A stretch of 64,000 nucleotides of DNA from CAZHON01 sp964534565 (lineage in GTDB: Bacteria > Patescibacteriota > Gracilibacteria > Peribacterales > Peribacteraceae), in assembly GCA_964534565.1 (NCBI GenBank), contig CAZHON010000001.1, positions 310,001-374,000 on the forward strand, written 5' to 3'. Position 1 is the stretch's first letter. Each line of letters starts with the position of its first letter. This document shows positions 43,266 to 52,643 of this stretch, one piece after another. The translations under genes were made by a program, and so were the position numbers. The notes below the pieces were generated by a model that was not told the origin of the DNA, did not search any database, and saw nothing but the letters and a program-made list of their open reading frames with translations.

Positions 43266-43600
43266 GAGAAGGAAGGGGAAATCGCCACTGCACGCACCGG
43301 TAGAAGTGATTGCACAAGATGCCGGAGGAAGAGGGCGAGGGAGTTCATAGGAGTCGCTCCAGTGAGCGTAATGTGTGAAGTATAGCCTCGGTGTGGAGCG
43401 GACGCGAATTAAAATAAATGGCTTCCACAAGGCATGAAAACAATCTTGAGCCCCAAACTTCGATTGACACTCTGTTGCGCGTGTTCCTTAATCTGTGGGA
43501 ACAGACTTTTTGTGAAAGAGAAGCGAGAGTTTCGGGGTTCTTTGGCATCGGCGCTCCGCCGTTCCTCCTCCACTGTTTCGTTGTGCGTTTGACTGGGGGC

Positions 43601-46345
43601 ATGCCCTTGCGGACACACTTTTTGCCCGGCCCACCTTCTCCGTTGCTCCCTCTGTGGGCGGCGGTGGCGTGCTCCGTCCTCGCGTGCATCTGCGTGATGC
43701 CCCATGGTCGCGCTGCCTCCTCTGTCGTCATCAGTGAGGTGATGTGGATGGGGTCCGACCTCAGCACGGCCGATGAATGGCTGGAGCTGACTTCTATCGG
43801 CACTCAAGACATCGATGTGTCGGGGTGGACGGTGTGGAGTATGAATTCGAGCGGAGTGGACGTTGTGATCGCAACATTTCCAGCGGGCAGCGTGATTCAG
43901 CCGGGTGCCTCCCGAGTGGTGAGTCATTATGGAGCGACTCAATCTCGTCTTTCTTCCGAGCCGTGGCTCGTCAGTTCCGCAGTCAGTTTGCCGAACACGA
44001 AACTACGACTGATGCTCAAAGACGGTGCAGGGAATGTGATGGACACAGTGGACGATGGTGTGGGGAGCCCTATGGCTGGCGCAAATCCCAGTGGTGGAGG
44101 CACGAAGGCAAGCATGGAACGTATCGATCTTTTGGCGAGTGGTACAGATGCTGCAAATTGGAGAACTGCCACCGAAAGTATGAATTTTGATGCCGGCGTG
44201 TTGATTATGGGGACGCCTGCGTACACATCTTTTTCTTCGCAGGTCACGAGCAGTGCAGTGTCTTCATCGCAGAGCTCGATCCAACCTTCTCCATCCAGTG
44301 CTTCAGAATCTTCGTTGGCTGTTTCTTCTGAGGAGTCTTTCAGTGCATCCTCTCTGTGGGAACAAGAGTCTTCATCGGAGGACAGCATGCTCTTGGAGGA
44401 GATTACTTCGGAATCAAGCAGTGAGGTTGTCTCTTCATCGAGCTCGTCTGTCGTGTCCAGTTCGTCAAAGTCTTCTGCAGCCTGCGTCCCAACCACGGTT
44501 GGCATTTCGCTCCAGTCCGGTTCCTATTCTGGAACGGGGAAGGCGACCTTTAATATCCAGGTGGTGGCACAGTCGGGCACCCTTACCGGGGCACATTGCA
44601 CGGTCGACTTTGGGGACGGGGTGACGAGCGACAGTTGCAACCCTCCCAGTCACACTATCGATGAACCCGGGAGCTATACACTGATGATGGAGATGACTGA
44701 TCACTGTGGTAACACGGTGGTACAGAGTCTTCCCATTGAGGTCTATGAACCGATTCAGTCCAGTTCTTCATCCAAGTCTGTTTCTCAAGTTGTGACGGTT
44801 CAGACTCAGGGTTCATCCACGTCGTCACTCCTGCGTTCATTGCCTGGAGCAGTGGGAGGAGATGTGTCTCTGACGGGAGTGCTCCCCAATCCTCCTGGGA
44901 AAGACTCCACAGCAACCGAGTGGGTTGAGCTTACGAATCTTCGTACAGCGCCTCTCAGCCTCCAGGGGTGGGTCCTTACAATGGGTGACAAGCGGGCAGT
45001 GCTCGATTCGATTGAATTAAAGCCTCTCGAGAAGCATCAAATTGCCGCCACTGTTCTGGGATTCAGTATTCGGAATACTGATGCTTCCATGTCTCTCTCG
45101 TACGATGGAGAGATTCAACAGACGATCACGTGGAAGAATGCAGAGGAGGGGATTATCTACCATCCCAATGCAACAGATGCAGACTCGATCCAGGCAACAG
45201 TGTTGAGAGTGATCGATGGAGATACGATTGAGGTACTCTTGGATGGAACAGAGAAGAAAGTGACAGTTCGATTACTGGGGATTGATGCGCCCGAAATGGG
45301 AACACCGTTCCATACAAAACAACCATATTCTGAAGAAGCTAAAAAATTTCTTACAGCCCTTATTCAAAGCAAAAAAGTAGAACTACAATTTGATACAGAA
45401 AGACAGGACACCTTCGGAAGAACTCTTGCCTATATTGAGCTTCTGGATGGAAGTGATGTCGAAGAAATTCTGCTTTCAAACGGTCTTGTTCGCACGTACG
45501 CAAAGGCGCATGTTCAACGAAGTTTAGGATATGAATCCATTGAGTCCGAAGCGAAAAAAGCAAAGAGGGGACTCTGGTCACTTTCTGACAATATTGATAA
45601 TACTATCCAAGAAATTGCTGATGAAGATGATTTAGAAACAGATACAGAAAATACTGTTTTTTCCCTTCAATCAGGGCTAGGTGAGAATATGATATTCTTG
45701 AGTGAGGTCTATCCGTCACCAGAAAAAGACGCTCAGGAATGGATAGAGATTTTTAACGCAGGGAACGCAGATGTGGATCTGTCAGGATGGTCGATTGATG
45801 ATGTGAAAAATGCAGGGAGTAAACCGTGGAAGATTGAGAAAAGCATAGTCATTGCTCCGGGTCAGTTTTTGGTCTTTCAAAAAAGTGAAACAAAACTGAG
45901 TTTCACCAACTCAGGAGAGGAGGTTTCGTTGTTGGCACCGGATGGAACGGTTGCGGATTTAGTGTCGTATCCGAGTATTAAAACAGGGAAGAGTTATTCT
46001 AAAAATGAAGATACCTGGTGCAAGAGTGATCCAACTCCTGGAGCAAAGAACAGTTGCAGCAATACACCGGTTGTTTCAGTGAAGAAAAATTCTACCAAGA
46101 GCATTCTCTCGTCCGCATTAGGGCCGCTTAAAACCTCCTATGAGTCGCTTTTCTTGCCGGAAGAAGAAACCGAGACCGGAACGACCATTTCTACTGAATT
46201 TGAACCTCTTTCAATGCAAGTTATTAATTCTCATGGAGCCCTAACTGTAGACAAAAAGTCGCATTTTTGGACGTATAGTCTCGCAGCATTGTTGCTCATA
46301 GGTGGTTTTGGTGGTTTTTATTGGTTTCAACGCCGGTTCGGATAG
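43601..46345 (+). CDS. surface nuclease: lamin-tail, PKD-like and thermonuclease domains
   Basis: The frame opens at 43418, but the ATG at 43601 places a signal peptide (PLLPLWAAVACSVLACICVM) at the N-terminus, giving 914 residues. In order: lamin-tail domain 1 (about 42-160), Ser/Glu-rich linker (200-290), PKD-like domain (295-385), lamin-tail domain 2 (420-515), thermonuclease domain (527-663), lamin-tail domain 3 (697-815) and a C-terminal membrane helix (888-910). The thermonuclease part has VIDGDTIEV, VRLLGIDAPE and ERQDTFGRTLAYI. It probably degrades extracellular nucleic acid at the cell surface. The 3' third is clearly AT-richer than the 5' part. Confidence 0.85.
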   Translation: MPLRTHFLPGPPSPLLPLWAAVACSVLACICVMPHGRAASSVVISEVMWMGSDLSTADEWLELTSIGTQDIDVSGWTVWSMNSSGVDVVIATFPAGSVIQPGASRVVSHYGATQSRLSSEPWLVSSAVSLPNTKLRLMLKDGAGNVMDTVDDGVGSPMAGANPSGGGTKASMERIDLLASGTDAANWRTATESMNFDAGVLIMGTPAYTSFSSQVTSSAVSSSQSSIQPSPSSASESSLAVSSEESFSASSLWEQESSSEDSMLLEEITSESSSEVVSSSSSSVVSSSSKSSAACVPTTVGISLQSGSYSGTGKATFNIQVVAQSGTLTGAHCTVDFGDGVTSDSCNPPSHTIDEPGSYTLMMEMTDHCGNTVVQSLPIEVYEPIQSSSSSKSVSQVVTVQTQGSSTSSLLRSLPGAVGGDVSLTGVLPNPPGKDSTATEWVELTNLRTAPLSLQGWVLTMGDKRAVLDSIELKPLEKHQIAATVLGFSIRNTDASMSLSYDGEIQQTITWKNAEEGIIYHPNATDADSIQATVLRVIDGDTIEVLLDGTEKKVTVRLLGIDAPEMGTPFHTKQPYSEEAKKFLTALIQSKKVELQFDTERQDTFGRTLAYIELLDGSDVEEILLSNGLVRTYAKAHVQRSLGYESIESEAKKAKRGLWSLSDNIDNTIQEIADEDDLETDTENTVFSLQSGLGENMIFLSEVYPSPEKDAQEWIEIFNAGNADVDLSGWSIDDVKNAGSKPWKIEKSIVIAPGQFLVFQKSETKLSFTNSGEEVSLLAPDGTVADLVSYPSIKTGKSYSKNEDTWCKSDPTPGAKNSCSNTPVVSVKKNSTKSILSSALGPLKTSYESLFLPEEETETGTTISTEFEPLSMQVINSHGALTVDKKSHFWTYSLAALLLIGGFGGFYWFQRRFG

Positions 46346-46374
46346 TTGAAGAAAGGCCTAATCTATGCTAAAAT
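46346..46374 (+). promoter_or_regulatory. promoter of the 46385 operon
   Basis: TTGAAG (46346-46351) and TAAAAT (46369-46374) are 17 bp apart. The -10 ends 10 nt before the ATG, leaving a leader of only about 3 nt. Confidence 0.6.
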
Positions 46375-46384
46375 AAAGAGATTT

Positions 46385-47197
46385 ATGCCACCAGACACAC
46401 ACGGATCAACACCGCCACCTGCAAGTTCAACTTCAAGCAAAGAGCAGGAGGAGATGAAGAAACTCGTCCAAGAATTCCATTCTCTTGAACGAGGGACTCT
46501 TTCAGATGAGCAGGTACAAAATCTTGTTCATAAGACCAGAGATAGGTTGAACTCGCTTTTGAGGGTTCACAATGTGGAAATGAATGATATTGCATCTAAT
46601 AATCTGGCTGATGTTCTACATAACGATAGTGGAGCGACGCTGCAAATTCAGCAAACAGTTAATACCATTCCTGCTTTGCAGAAGGCGGTGACAGGAATCT
46701 CACAACATACAAAAAATAATGATAAGTACAAGAATGCCCATCAGGCCATAGAACTTGAAATTGCAGCACAAATGACTGACCATAAACGAGCGACACAGCC
46801 TGCTGGATCACCACCAGAAAACCCGTCAGATACAAATGCGACACCCGATTCGACTGCAAATTCAAACGAGGGAGAAGATTCTACAACAACCTCAAATACC
46901 GAAGCTGAATCAAATGCAGCTTCAAAAAGTTCATCGAAGGCTTCTCCAAAATCTGCAAAAAAGACCAATAATACTGGGGATACGTTTTTTACATTAGGTA
47001 GCAAAGGATTGAATGCAGTAGGAAATACACTCTACACAGTAGGTCGTGTTGCGCCTTGGGGTTGGGGACACTTCAAGAACTTTGCCGTTGGATTGTATAA
47101 AACCTTCAATCTTTTTGATAAAGAATTTTGGATCAAAACCGGCATGGGTGGTGGCAAAGGAGGAGGCCATGGCGGTCACGACGAAGGACACCATTAA
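46385..47197 (+). CDS. hypothetical protein with Gly/His-rich tail
   Basis: The ATG at 46385 gives 270 residues. A polar, mostly helical N-terminal half (to about 140) is followed by a disordered Ser/Thr/Asn/Asp-rich linker and a short hydrophobic and aromatic region (VGRVAPWGWGHFKNFAVGLY). The end is Gly/His-rich (GGGKGGGHGGHDEGHH), which could bind metal. There is no signal peptide. No family is recognised. It is AT-richer than most of the window and lies 5 bp before the next gene. Confidence 0.6.
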   Translation: MPPDTHGSTPPPASSTSSKEQEEMKKLVQEFHSLERGTLSDEQVQNLVHKTRDRLNSLLRVHNVEMNDIASNNLADVLHNDSGATLQIQQTVNTIPALQKAVTGISQHTKNNDKYKNAHQAIELEIAAQMTDHKRATQPAGSPPENPSDTNATPDSTANSNEGEDSTTTSNTEAESNAASKSSSKASPKSAKKTNNTGDTFFTLGSKGLNAVGNTLYTVGRVAPWGWGHFKNFAVGLYKTFNLFDKEFWIKTGMGGGKGGGHGGHDEGHH

Positions 47198-47202
47198 CAT
47201 TT

Positions 47203-48441
47203 ATGAATCATTCATTCTTCGATAACGGCCAAAACACAATGCGAGAACATCGCATGATAGGTTTTGCCTTTTCGTTGGAAATGGTTGGGAATGGGCTTCC
47301 GACGCAACCAGCGGAGGTGAAAAACCTCCTGAAGGATCAACCAGATGCAAAAGCATTTTTTGATACATTCCATGGAGAAAAGGATGTCACCATTGTCGAT
47401 TTGCATGACTATCTCGATTATCGACTGGAGAATACGGAAATGAAAGATGGCAAGAAAACCCGTGGTCCATTCGAAGAAGAAATCTTCAATGCACTGAAGA
47501 CGATGGAAGACCCGAATGCGGATTCAAAGTCCCGTGTGGAAGCAGAGCAAAAAATTCAAAAGCTTCTTCAATATCTGAAGGATCGCAATCAGAAAATGGA
47601 CGAATCGCGTTCTAGTTTGGTGAATATGGATTTTGAAAGACAGGTCAGTAGCACTCGCATGATTGATACCGTTTGGGACAAGACAAAGAGTGCCTTGAGT
47701 GCCACAACGGAAGGATTCATGAATGCAGATGGCAAAGATAAGATTGTGATGGCGGCCGGTGTTCTTGCTGCTTTCTTTATGGCACGAGCTCTTTGGACAA
47801 AATTGGGAGGTGGCAATTCAACAGTTGGAAAATTTGCGAAGGGTACTGTTGGTTTAGGCTTGGGTTTGGGAGTGAGTTGGATGGCACTCGAAGCAGTAAA
47901 TAAGGCTGTTGAAAAAACAACCGGAAAACCGTTTATGCTGAAAAAGGGAGAGGATTACATGCCCAGAGTATTCGTTCCTGGAATGGGACAAACAATCGAT
48001 GAATGGCATGCTTCCCGCTATCAATACGAATTGCAGAAAACATATGAACAAATGAAGGCATCGAATATGCCTCCTGAATTTGTAAATCAATTGCTTGGGG
48101 ATGTTGGGGGGAAGTCACAGGATCTTCGATTTACGAAGGGTATTGTGAACCTTTCAACGCTTTCTATTCCCGAATTCCACAACCTCTATCTTTCCTCCAA
48201 AAACGCAGCAGCTATTCCAGATAACGGTCTTTTCCCGACCCGACCGCTTCCGGATGATTCCAAGGTTCCCGGAAGTTTCCTGTCGCCCATTGAACGCTTT
48301 GCAATGGTGAAACAGATGGGTATTGCTTTGGGACTCATTGATCCCGCAACAGGGAATTGCACACTTCCTGCACAGCCCGAACGCCAGAATAAAGATTTGT
48401 ATTATTTGATTTTGGATTGGCAAGGTGCAGATAAAAAATAA
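47203..48441 (+). CDS. hypothetical membrane-associated protein
   Basis: The ATG at 47203 gives 412 residues; an upstream frame overlaps the previous gene and is not used. A charged helical N-terminal part (1-165) precedes two hydrophobic segments (about 178-195 and 205-228, VGLGLGLGVSWMALEAV). A soluble C-terminal part of about 180 residues follows. No domain is recognised. It forms a two-gene operon with 46385, closed by a good terminator. Confidence 0.65.
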   Translation: MNHSFFDNGQNTMREHRMIGFAFSLEMVGNGLPTQPAEVKNLLKDQPDAKAFFDTFHGEKDVTIVDLHDYLDYRLENTEMKDGKKTRGPFEEEIFNALKTMEDPNADSKSRVEAEQKIQKLLQYLKDRNQKMDESRSSLVNMDFERQVSSTRMIDTVWDKTKSALSATTEGFMNADGKDKIVMAAGVLAAFFMARALWTKLGGGNSTVGKFAKGTVGLGLGLGVSWMALEAVNKAVEKTTGKPFMLKKGEDYMPRVFVPGMGQTIDEWHASRYQYELQKTYEQMKASNMPPEFVNQLLGDVGGKSQDLRFTKGIVNLSTLSIPEFHNLYLSSKNAAAIPDNGLFPTRPLPDDSKVPGSFLSPIERFAMVKQMGIALGLIDPATGNCTLPAQPERQNKDLYYLILDWQGADKK

Positions 48442-48450
48442 GTATAGAGA

Positions 48451-48481
48451 AAACCCAATCGCACAATGTGCAACTGGGTTT
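48451..48481 (+). terminator. intrinsic terminator
   Basis: AAACCCA/TGGGTTT with an inner GCAC/GTGC stem forms a hairpin directly after the 47203 gene. The A and T flanks allow function on both strands. Confidence 0.75.
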
Positions 48482-48517
48482 CCCATCGAAACATAAATAT
48501 CTCTCCCTTCTTTTTTC

Positions 48518-49915
48518 TTAAGTGGTTGGAGCGACCGGAGTAGTCGGCGGAGCTACTGGAGCCGGAATTGTGACAGCAGGCTTTGTTGTAAGCATCGAGG
48601 TTATCCGATCAAGGAAGGCAACAATAGGATGTGCCTTTGCGGGGTCACCTTCTCCCAAGATCCCCAAATGCGTAACGTTGCTCTTGAGGGAATCGGGAAC
48701 TTGCTGAATAAATTCGGCCCATTGGGCGTCATTCATGGCCATAATTTGTGCAATCATTACATCCATGTTTCTTCCTTGAACCGCTTTCATGCGTTCGATA
48801 ACGAAGAGTTGTGAGATTTCCGCTTCTTTCTGAACTGCGGGCTTCACCTTCTCCAAAGCTAGCGATTTTGCATCTGCGATCCCTCCAGTCGCTTCTTGTT
48901 CAGCTTCTCCCATTGCCTGTCGAGCAACTTGCTCCGCTTCGAATGCTCTTTGGTTCTGGGCACTCCTTGTCATTCTCCTTTCTGCGTCTTGAGTGGCTTC
49001 CGCATTTGCTGCGGCCGTTTCACTCTGGGCTATTGTTTGTCGTGTTTCAGAGTTGATGACCGCCTGTGCGGCTTCGCCTCTTTTTCGAATGTACTCATCT
49101 TTCGTCGTATCAATCGTCAATTGCAGGAGAGCAACACCTATGGTCGACAGAACGTTTTGCAAGTGAGCGAAGACCTCAGTGTTGACCGTTATGATGTCTC
49201 CGGTCAGTTCGTCAATTCCTTTCTTTTGCAAGATTTCATCACAAGAAGGTAGGGCAACTTCGAGAATTTCTTTTTGCGTAAGGGCGCGCATTTGGTCGGC
49301 AGTACATCGTCGATTCTCAAGCCTCAATTGCCATTTTTTAACGGCGGCTAAGGGGTGTTCAAATACGTCGATGTACACTACCATTTGCAGTACGCCCGAG
49401 AAGAAAAAGAATTCTTTATTCTTCGTACCGGGTTTTAAACGAACCGGTGCATGCAGTCGTTGACCTCCCTCCTCCGTGCTTGAAGACACGGTGAAGTCGG
49501 GAGCTCCTTGGATACGTCCGACTTTCATGAAGAAAGGAATACTGAGGACGGGAGTGTCATAGAAGATCGTTGTTCCACTTGCGAATCTACGGGTAATAAT
49601 TTCGCTTTTTCGACCTTTGACATTAAACACAAACGCAATCAACGTTCCCAGGAAGCACAGCGCGGTCAATCCCGCGACCATGAGACATGGCAGAATAAAG
49701 ATCACATTGACGATGAGTGTGAGTAAGAAGAGAAAAAACGCAACCGGCGCCAGTAACGCGCCGATGTAAAACCCGACATATGCGAGAAGGAAAAAGAACG
49801 GGTCTTGTCCGAATGTAACGGACCTCTCTAACAATGGTTTTGTAGGATCCTTCTTGTTATAGGTTTTTTCATAACGAAAAACGGGTTTTCCAAGCCAAGA
49901 GTACAGAGGGTTCAT
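48518..49915 (-). CDS. SPFH/band-7-like membrane scaffold protein
   Basis: The 465-residue protein has an N-terminal part with three hydrophobic segments (about 42-112). A beta-rich SPFH-like domain follows (about 120-290, with VVYIDVFEHPLAAVKKWQLR and the acidic DEILQKKGIDEL). Next is a long Ala/Glu/Gln-rich coiled coil (290-370) and a Pro/Thr-rich tail. This order fits flotillin-like proteins that form membrane microdomains, although the N-terminal helices are unusual. It is flanked by the lineage-specific genes at 46385-48441 and 50100-52573. Confidence 0.75.
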   Translation of the reverse strand: MNPLYSWLGKPVFRYEKTYNKKDPTKPLLERSVTFGQDPFFFLLAYVGFYIGALLAPVAFFLFLLTLIVNVIFILPCLMVAGLTALCFLGTLIAFVFNVKGRKSEIITRRFASGTTIFYDTPVLSIPFFMKVGRIQGAPDFTVSSSTEEGGQRLHAPVRLKPGTKNKEFFFFSGVLQMVVYIDVFEHPLAAVKKWQLRLENRRCTADQMRALTQKEILEVALPSCDEILQKKGIDELTGDIITVNTEVFAHLQNVLSTIGVALLQLTIDTTKDEYIRKRGEAAQAVINSETRQTIAQSETAAANAEATQDAERRMTRSAQNQRAFEAEQVARQAMGEAEQEATGGIADAKSLALEKVKPAVQKEAEISQLFVIERMKAVQGRNMDVMIAQIMAMNDAQWAEFIQQVPDSLKSNVTHLGILGEGDPAKAHPIVAFLDRITSMLTTKPAVTIPAPVAPPTTPVAPTT

Positions 49916-49969
49916 GACAGCGCTCCAATGAGAAAGTGAAGAGATTTGTTAGTTTCGATGGTTTTAATG

Positions 49970-49998
49970 ATCAAATAATCCTTTATTTGACCTGTCAA
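49970..49998 (-). promoter_or_regulatory. promoter of the SPFH gene
   Basis: On the minus strand TTGACA (49993-49998) and TTTGAT (49970-49975) are 17 bp apart, about 55 bp before the start. Confidence 0.5.
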
Positions 49999-50060
49999 GA
50001 AAATACAACATTAATACAATTTAGTCAAGTTTTACACTGGTTTCCTACGAAGGCCTTTAA

Positions 50061-50089
50061 TTGCTCAAAACAGTGTTTTTTGGTATAAT
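50061..50089 (+). promoter_or_regulatory. promoter of the 50100 operon
   Basis: TTGCTC (50061-50066) and a consensus TATAAT (50084-50089) are 17 bp apart, ending 10 nt before the ATG. Confidence 0.65.
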
Positions 50090-50099
50090 TAAGGGATTT

Positions 50100-50387
50100 A
50101 TGGCAACTGAACCTCTCCTCACTCCGCAGTGGCTCTACGACGAATTGATGAGCCGCATTGAACCCGATTTGGTGAGTAACCAATTGCCGCTTCTCGATCA
50201 AAAATATGCCGGTGAAACCGAGGAGGAACACGCCGCCCGCATGGAACAGTATGCAGCGGCGTACGTTGTGTTCGATGCATGTCTCGCTGAACTTGCGAGG
50301 GAAATGAACGAAGACCAGCGTGCACTTGAAAATCGTCTCGAGTCATTGGTGCCCTTGCAGCAATTTCTTCAAACACACTCTTCATGA
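50100..50387 (+). CDS. hypothetical small acidic protein
   Basis: The ATG at 50100 gives 95 residues; an upstream TTG frame would include the promoter. The protein is acidic and helical, rich in Glu, Leu and Ala, without cysteine motifs. It overlaps the caspase-like gene by 4 bp (ATGA), so the two are translationally coupled and may form a complex. No family is recognised. Confidence 0.65.
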   Translation: MATEPLLTPQWLYDELMSRIEPDLVSNQLPLLDQKYAGETEEEHAARMEQYAAAYVVFDACLAELAREMNEDQRALENRLESLVPLQQFLQTHSS

Positions 50388-52573
50388 GCGGTACAAATTT
50401 TGAATCCGGCCGCAATGAAAAGCCTGAACAAAAGCTCGATTCGCGTTCTCCGTATGAACGTTTGCCTGCGATGAAAGACAGTAAAGATTTGCAGGTCCAA
50501 CGTTTGATACGGATGCAGAATATCCTCTCTTTTCAGCGCGATGGAACGATGCCTTTTCAGGAGAAAAAAGAAGAGGTTCGCATTCCCTCAATCGATCGCG
50601 ATCCACGCATGCTCGATCCACGTATTGCACCGTCCGTTCAGCAGTTTGTGCGTACTCCATTCATTCGCCGCCGCTATCTTGAAGGTGCGAATTCTGCCGT
50701 CAATAATGTGAATAGGGGATTTGAATATCGTCCCTATCAACAGCAAAAAACTCCAAAGCATGGAGCAGTTCGAACACGCTTCCGAAAGGATGTCGGAATG
50801 TTTAAAGAAGTTTATGACGTTCGCCAAGGATGGATGGATGCAGGTGTGATTAAACCGATGAATGAATTGGAGAAAGATTGGCAAGAGGAACGTGATCGCT
50901 ACGAACGCGAAAAAGCGGAAAAGTATGCGCGTGAGGTTGAAAAGGCACGTCAGTTGAGAGACTGGTACAAGTATCGCAATGATCCTCTGTGGGAACACAG
51001 GGCACGAATGAATCAGCTCCATCAACAGATTTTTGGAACGCCCCTCTACCCAAGAAATACCGATGTCATCAATGTGCAAAATATTCGTGGAAGTGGAACA
51101 CTTCCAGAGCAGCAGGCACAAAATTCTGTGTACGTTCCTCGAGTGATTCCTTCTCAGCAACCGTTGAATCCTTCGCCACGCGTAACGCCGCAGCAACCGT
51201 CGACGCCTCAGGCACCACGCACAGGACAAACGCCCGCTCCACAAACACCACGTACTCAGCCGAGCACTCCACCACCTGCAACGCCCGAAACACCTCCTAT
51301 GGATTTACGATTGGCTATGTCGCCAAACTCACGCAAATTTATGGGGATCATTCGTGGTACATTCCCAGAAATTCCAGAGCAGCAGTTCTATCAAGTGCTT
51401 AAGAAGGAACTAGGTCGTGATTTTACAACCGTGGGAGATAGAAATGTTAACGACGGAGCGCTCTTGTTATTGAATGGACTAGGAAATCAGTCTGAATTGC
51501 CTGTCATTATGAATCGAGCTCGATCCATTCAGCAGGAACTTGGGATCTCACTTACTCCGTTCAATCTTGAAAAATTTGGAAAGGTCTACAGCCTCATCGC
51601 CCTTGGTCGCGAGCCCTACTCGATGGATGTACTTCAGACACTCCGTCGCACAGGCACTCCGTTCCAATTCAGTTTCCAACAGCCTCGTGAACTTTCATTG
51701 GAAATGGATCGCTCGTCCATTGCCATCACTGCAAAAAATCTTTCACGCTTAGGGTATAACTCATCACTCTCTCAAGACGTGCGCACCAATATGATCTTGC
51801 AAGAGTGGCGCAAACTTAAGCAGCGTCAGGAGGAATCCTTCACACAGGGCCCCGATGTTGCGTCGCGCAATGCGGAAGGAAAAGTAGAGAAGCGAAAACC
51901 GATTGATCTTTTGGTGATCAGTGAAAATGGAACAGGGGCATTTGATTTAACCAATCATGCAAAAGAGACATTGGCGCTCTCGCAGCAATTCAACCAAGAT
52001 CCGTCGTTGTCTGAAAAAGGTTCCGCAAACCTGGTATGGGTGAATGAGCTGCCTTCCTTCGATGCCGTTCAAAGCTATATTCTCAAAGCGCAGGAGCAAG
52101 CGAAGGCAAGTGGTCACCATCTTGCAGTCTTCTCTGTGGTGCACGGGTCCCCTGATGGAATGTCGTTGAGTCTCAACGGTCGAGTGGTGCGTGTTCCTAT
52201 GACAAAAATGATGGAAGGAATCGATCAGAACATTACCACTGTCTTTTCATCCAGTTGTTACAGTGGCGCACACGCAGCGCGTATCAGAGCGATATATGGC
52301 GAGAATGCGTTGCGCGGCGTGAACTTGAATGTTCAAAATTTGCCGAACTCCATGTTTCCCGATGACTTTGATCACTATGTGATTGAAGATGGATTCAAGA
52401 AAGGCAGTGATGGTTTCTCGTACGCAGACGTGAATAAAGACGGACATGTCACACTCGGCGAAGTCCGTTACTGGATGGATCGTCGTGAGCTGTTTAACGA
52501 TCCTACTTCCTACGATGCCGCAGGAGAGCAATTAACAGATGCGAAGAAATTGGAAGGAACGCAACTTGCATAG
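50384..52573 (+). CDS. caspase-like (clan CD) peptidase with EF-hand
   Basis: The 729-residue protein has a hydrophilic N-terminal half with coiled-coil stretches (about 130-200) and a long Pro/Gln/Thr-rich linker (250-305). A helical middle domain follows. The C-terminal 200 residues look like a caspase fold: a strand and His587 in VVHGSPDG, then Cys625 in FSSSCYSGA, followed by an EF-hand loop DVNKDGHVTLGE (682-693). The HG...SCxSG arrangement is the clan CD signature. There is no signal peptide. It is the second gene of an operon with 50100. Confidence 0.7.
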   Translation: MSGTNFESGRNEKPEQKLDSRSPYERLPAMKDSKDLQVQRLIRMQNILSFQRDGTMPFQEKKEEVRIPSIDRDPRMLDPRIAPSVQQFVRTPFIRRRYLEGANSAVNNVNRGFEYRPYQQQKTPKHGAVRTRFRKDVGMFKEVYDVRQGWMDAGVIKPMNELEKDWQEERDRYEREKAEKYAREVEKARQLRDWYKYRNDPLWEHRARMNQLHQQIFGTPLYPRNTDVINVQNIRGSGTLPEQQAQNSVYVPRVIPSQQPLNPSPRVTPQQPSTPQAPRTGQTPAPQTPRTQPSTPPPATPETPPMDLRLAMSPNSRKFMGIIRGTFPEIPEQQFYQVLKKELGRDFTTVGDRNVNDGALLLLNGLGNQSELPVIMNRARSIQQELGISLTPFNLEKFGKVYSLIALGREPYSMDVLQTLRRTGTPFQFSFQQPRELSLEMDRSSIAITAKNLSRLGYNSSLSQDVRTNMILQEWRKLKQRQEESFTQGPDVASRNAEGKVEKRKPIDLLVISENGTGAFDLTNHAKETLALSQQFNQDPSLSEKGSANLVWVNELPSFDAVQSYILKAQEQAKASGHHLAVFSVVHGSPDGMSLSLNGRVVRVPMTKMMEGIDQNITTVFSSSCYSGAHAARIRAIYGENALRGVNLNVQNLPNSMFPDDFDHYVIEDGFKKGSDGFSYADVNKDGHVTLGEVRYWMDRRELFNDPTSYDAAGEQLTDAKKLEGTQLA

Positions 52574-52580
52574 ACATAGA

Positions 52581-52611
52581 AAAATGCCCGGCCAGAGTGG
52601 CCGGGCATTTT
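52581..52611. terminator. bidirectional intrinsic terminator
   Basis: A perfect 13-bp stem (52581-52593 with 52599-52611) contains six G/C pairs in GCCCGGCC and has A and T ends. It separates the caspase-like gene from the convergent gene at 52644. Confidence 0.92.
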
Positions 52612-52643
52612 CGTAGAAACACCGTTTTGTTCCCAGCAAACGG

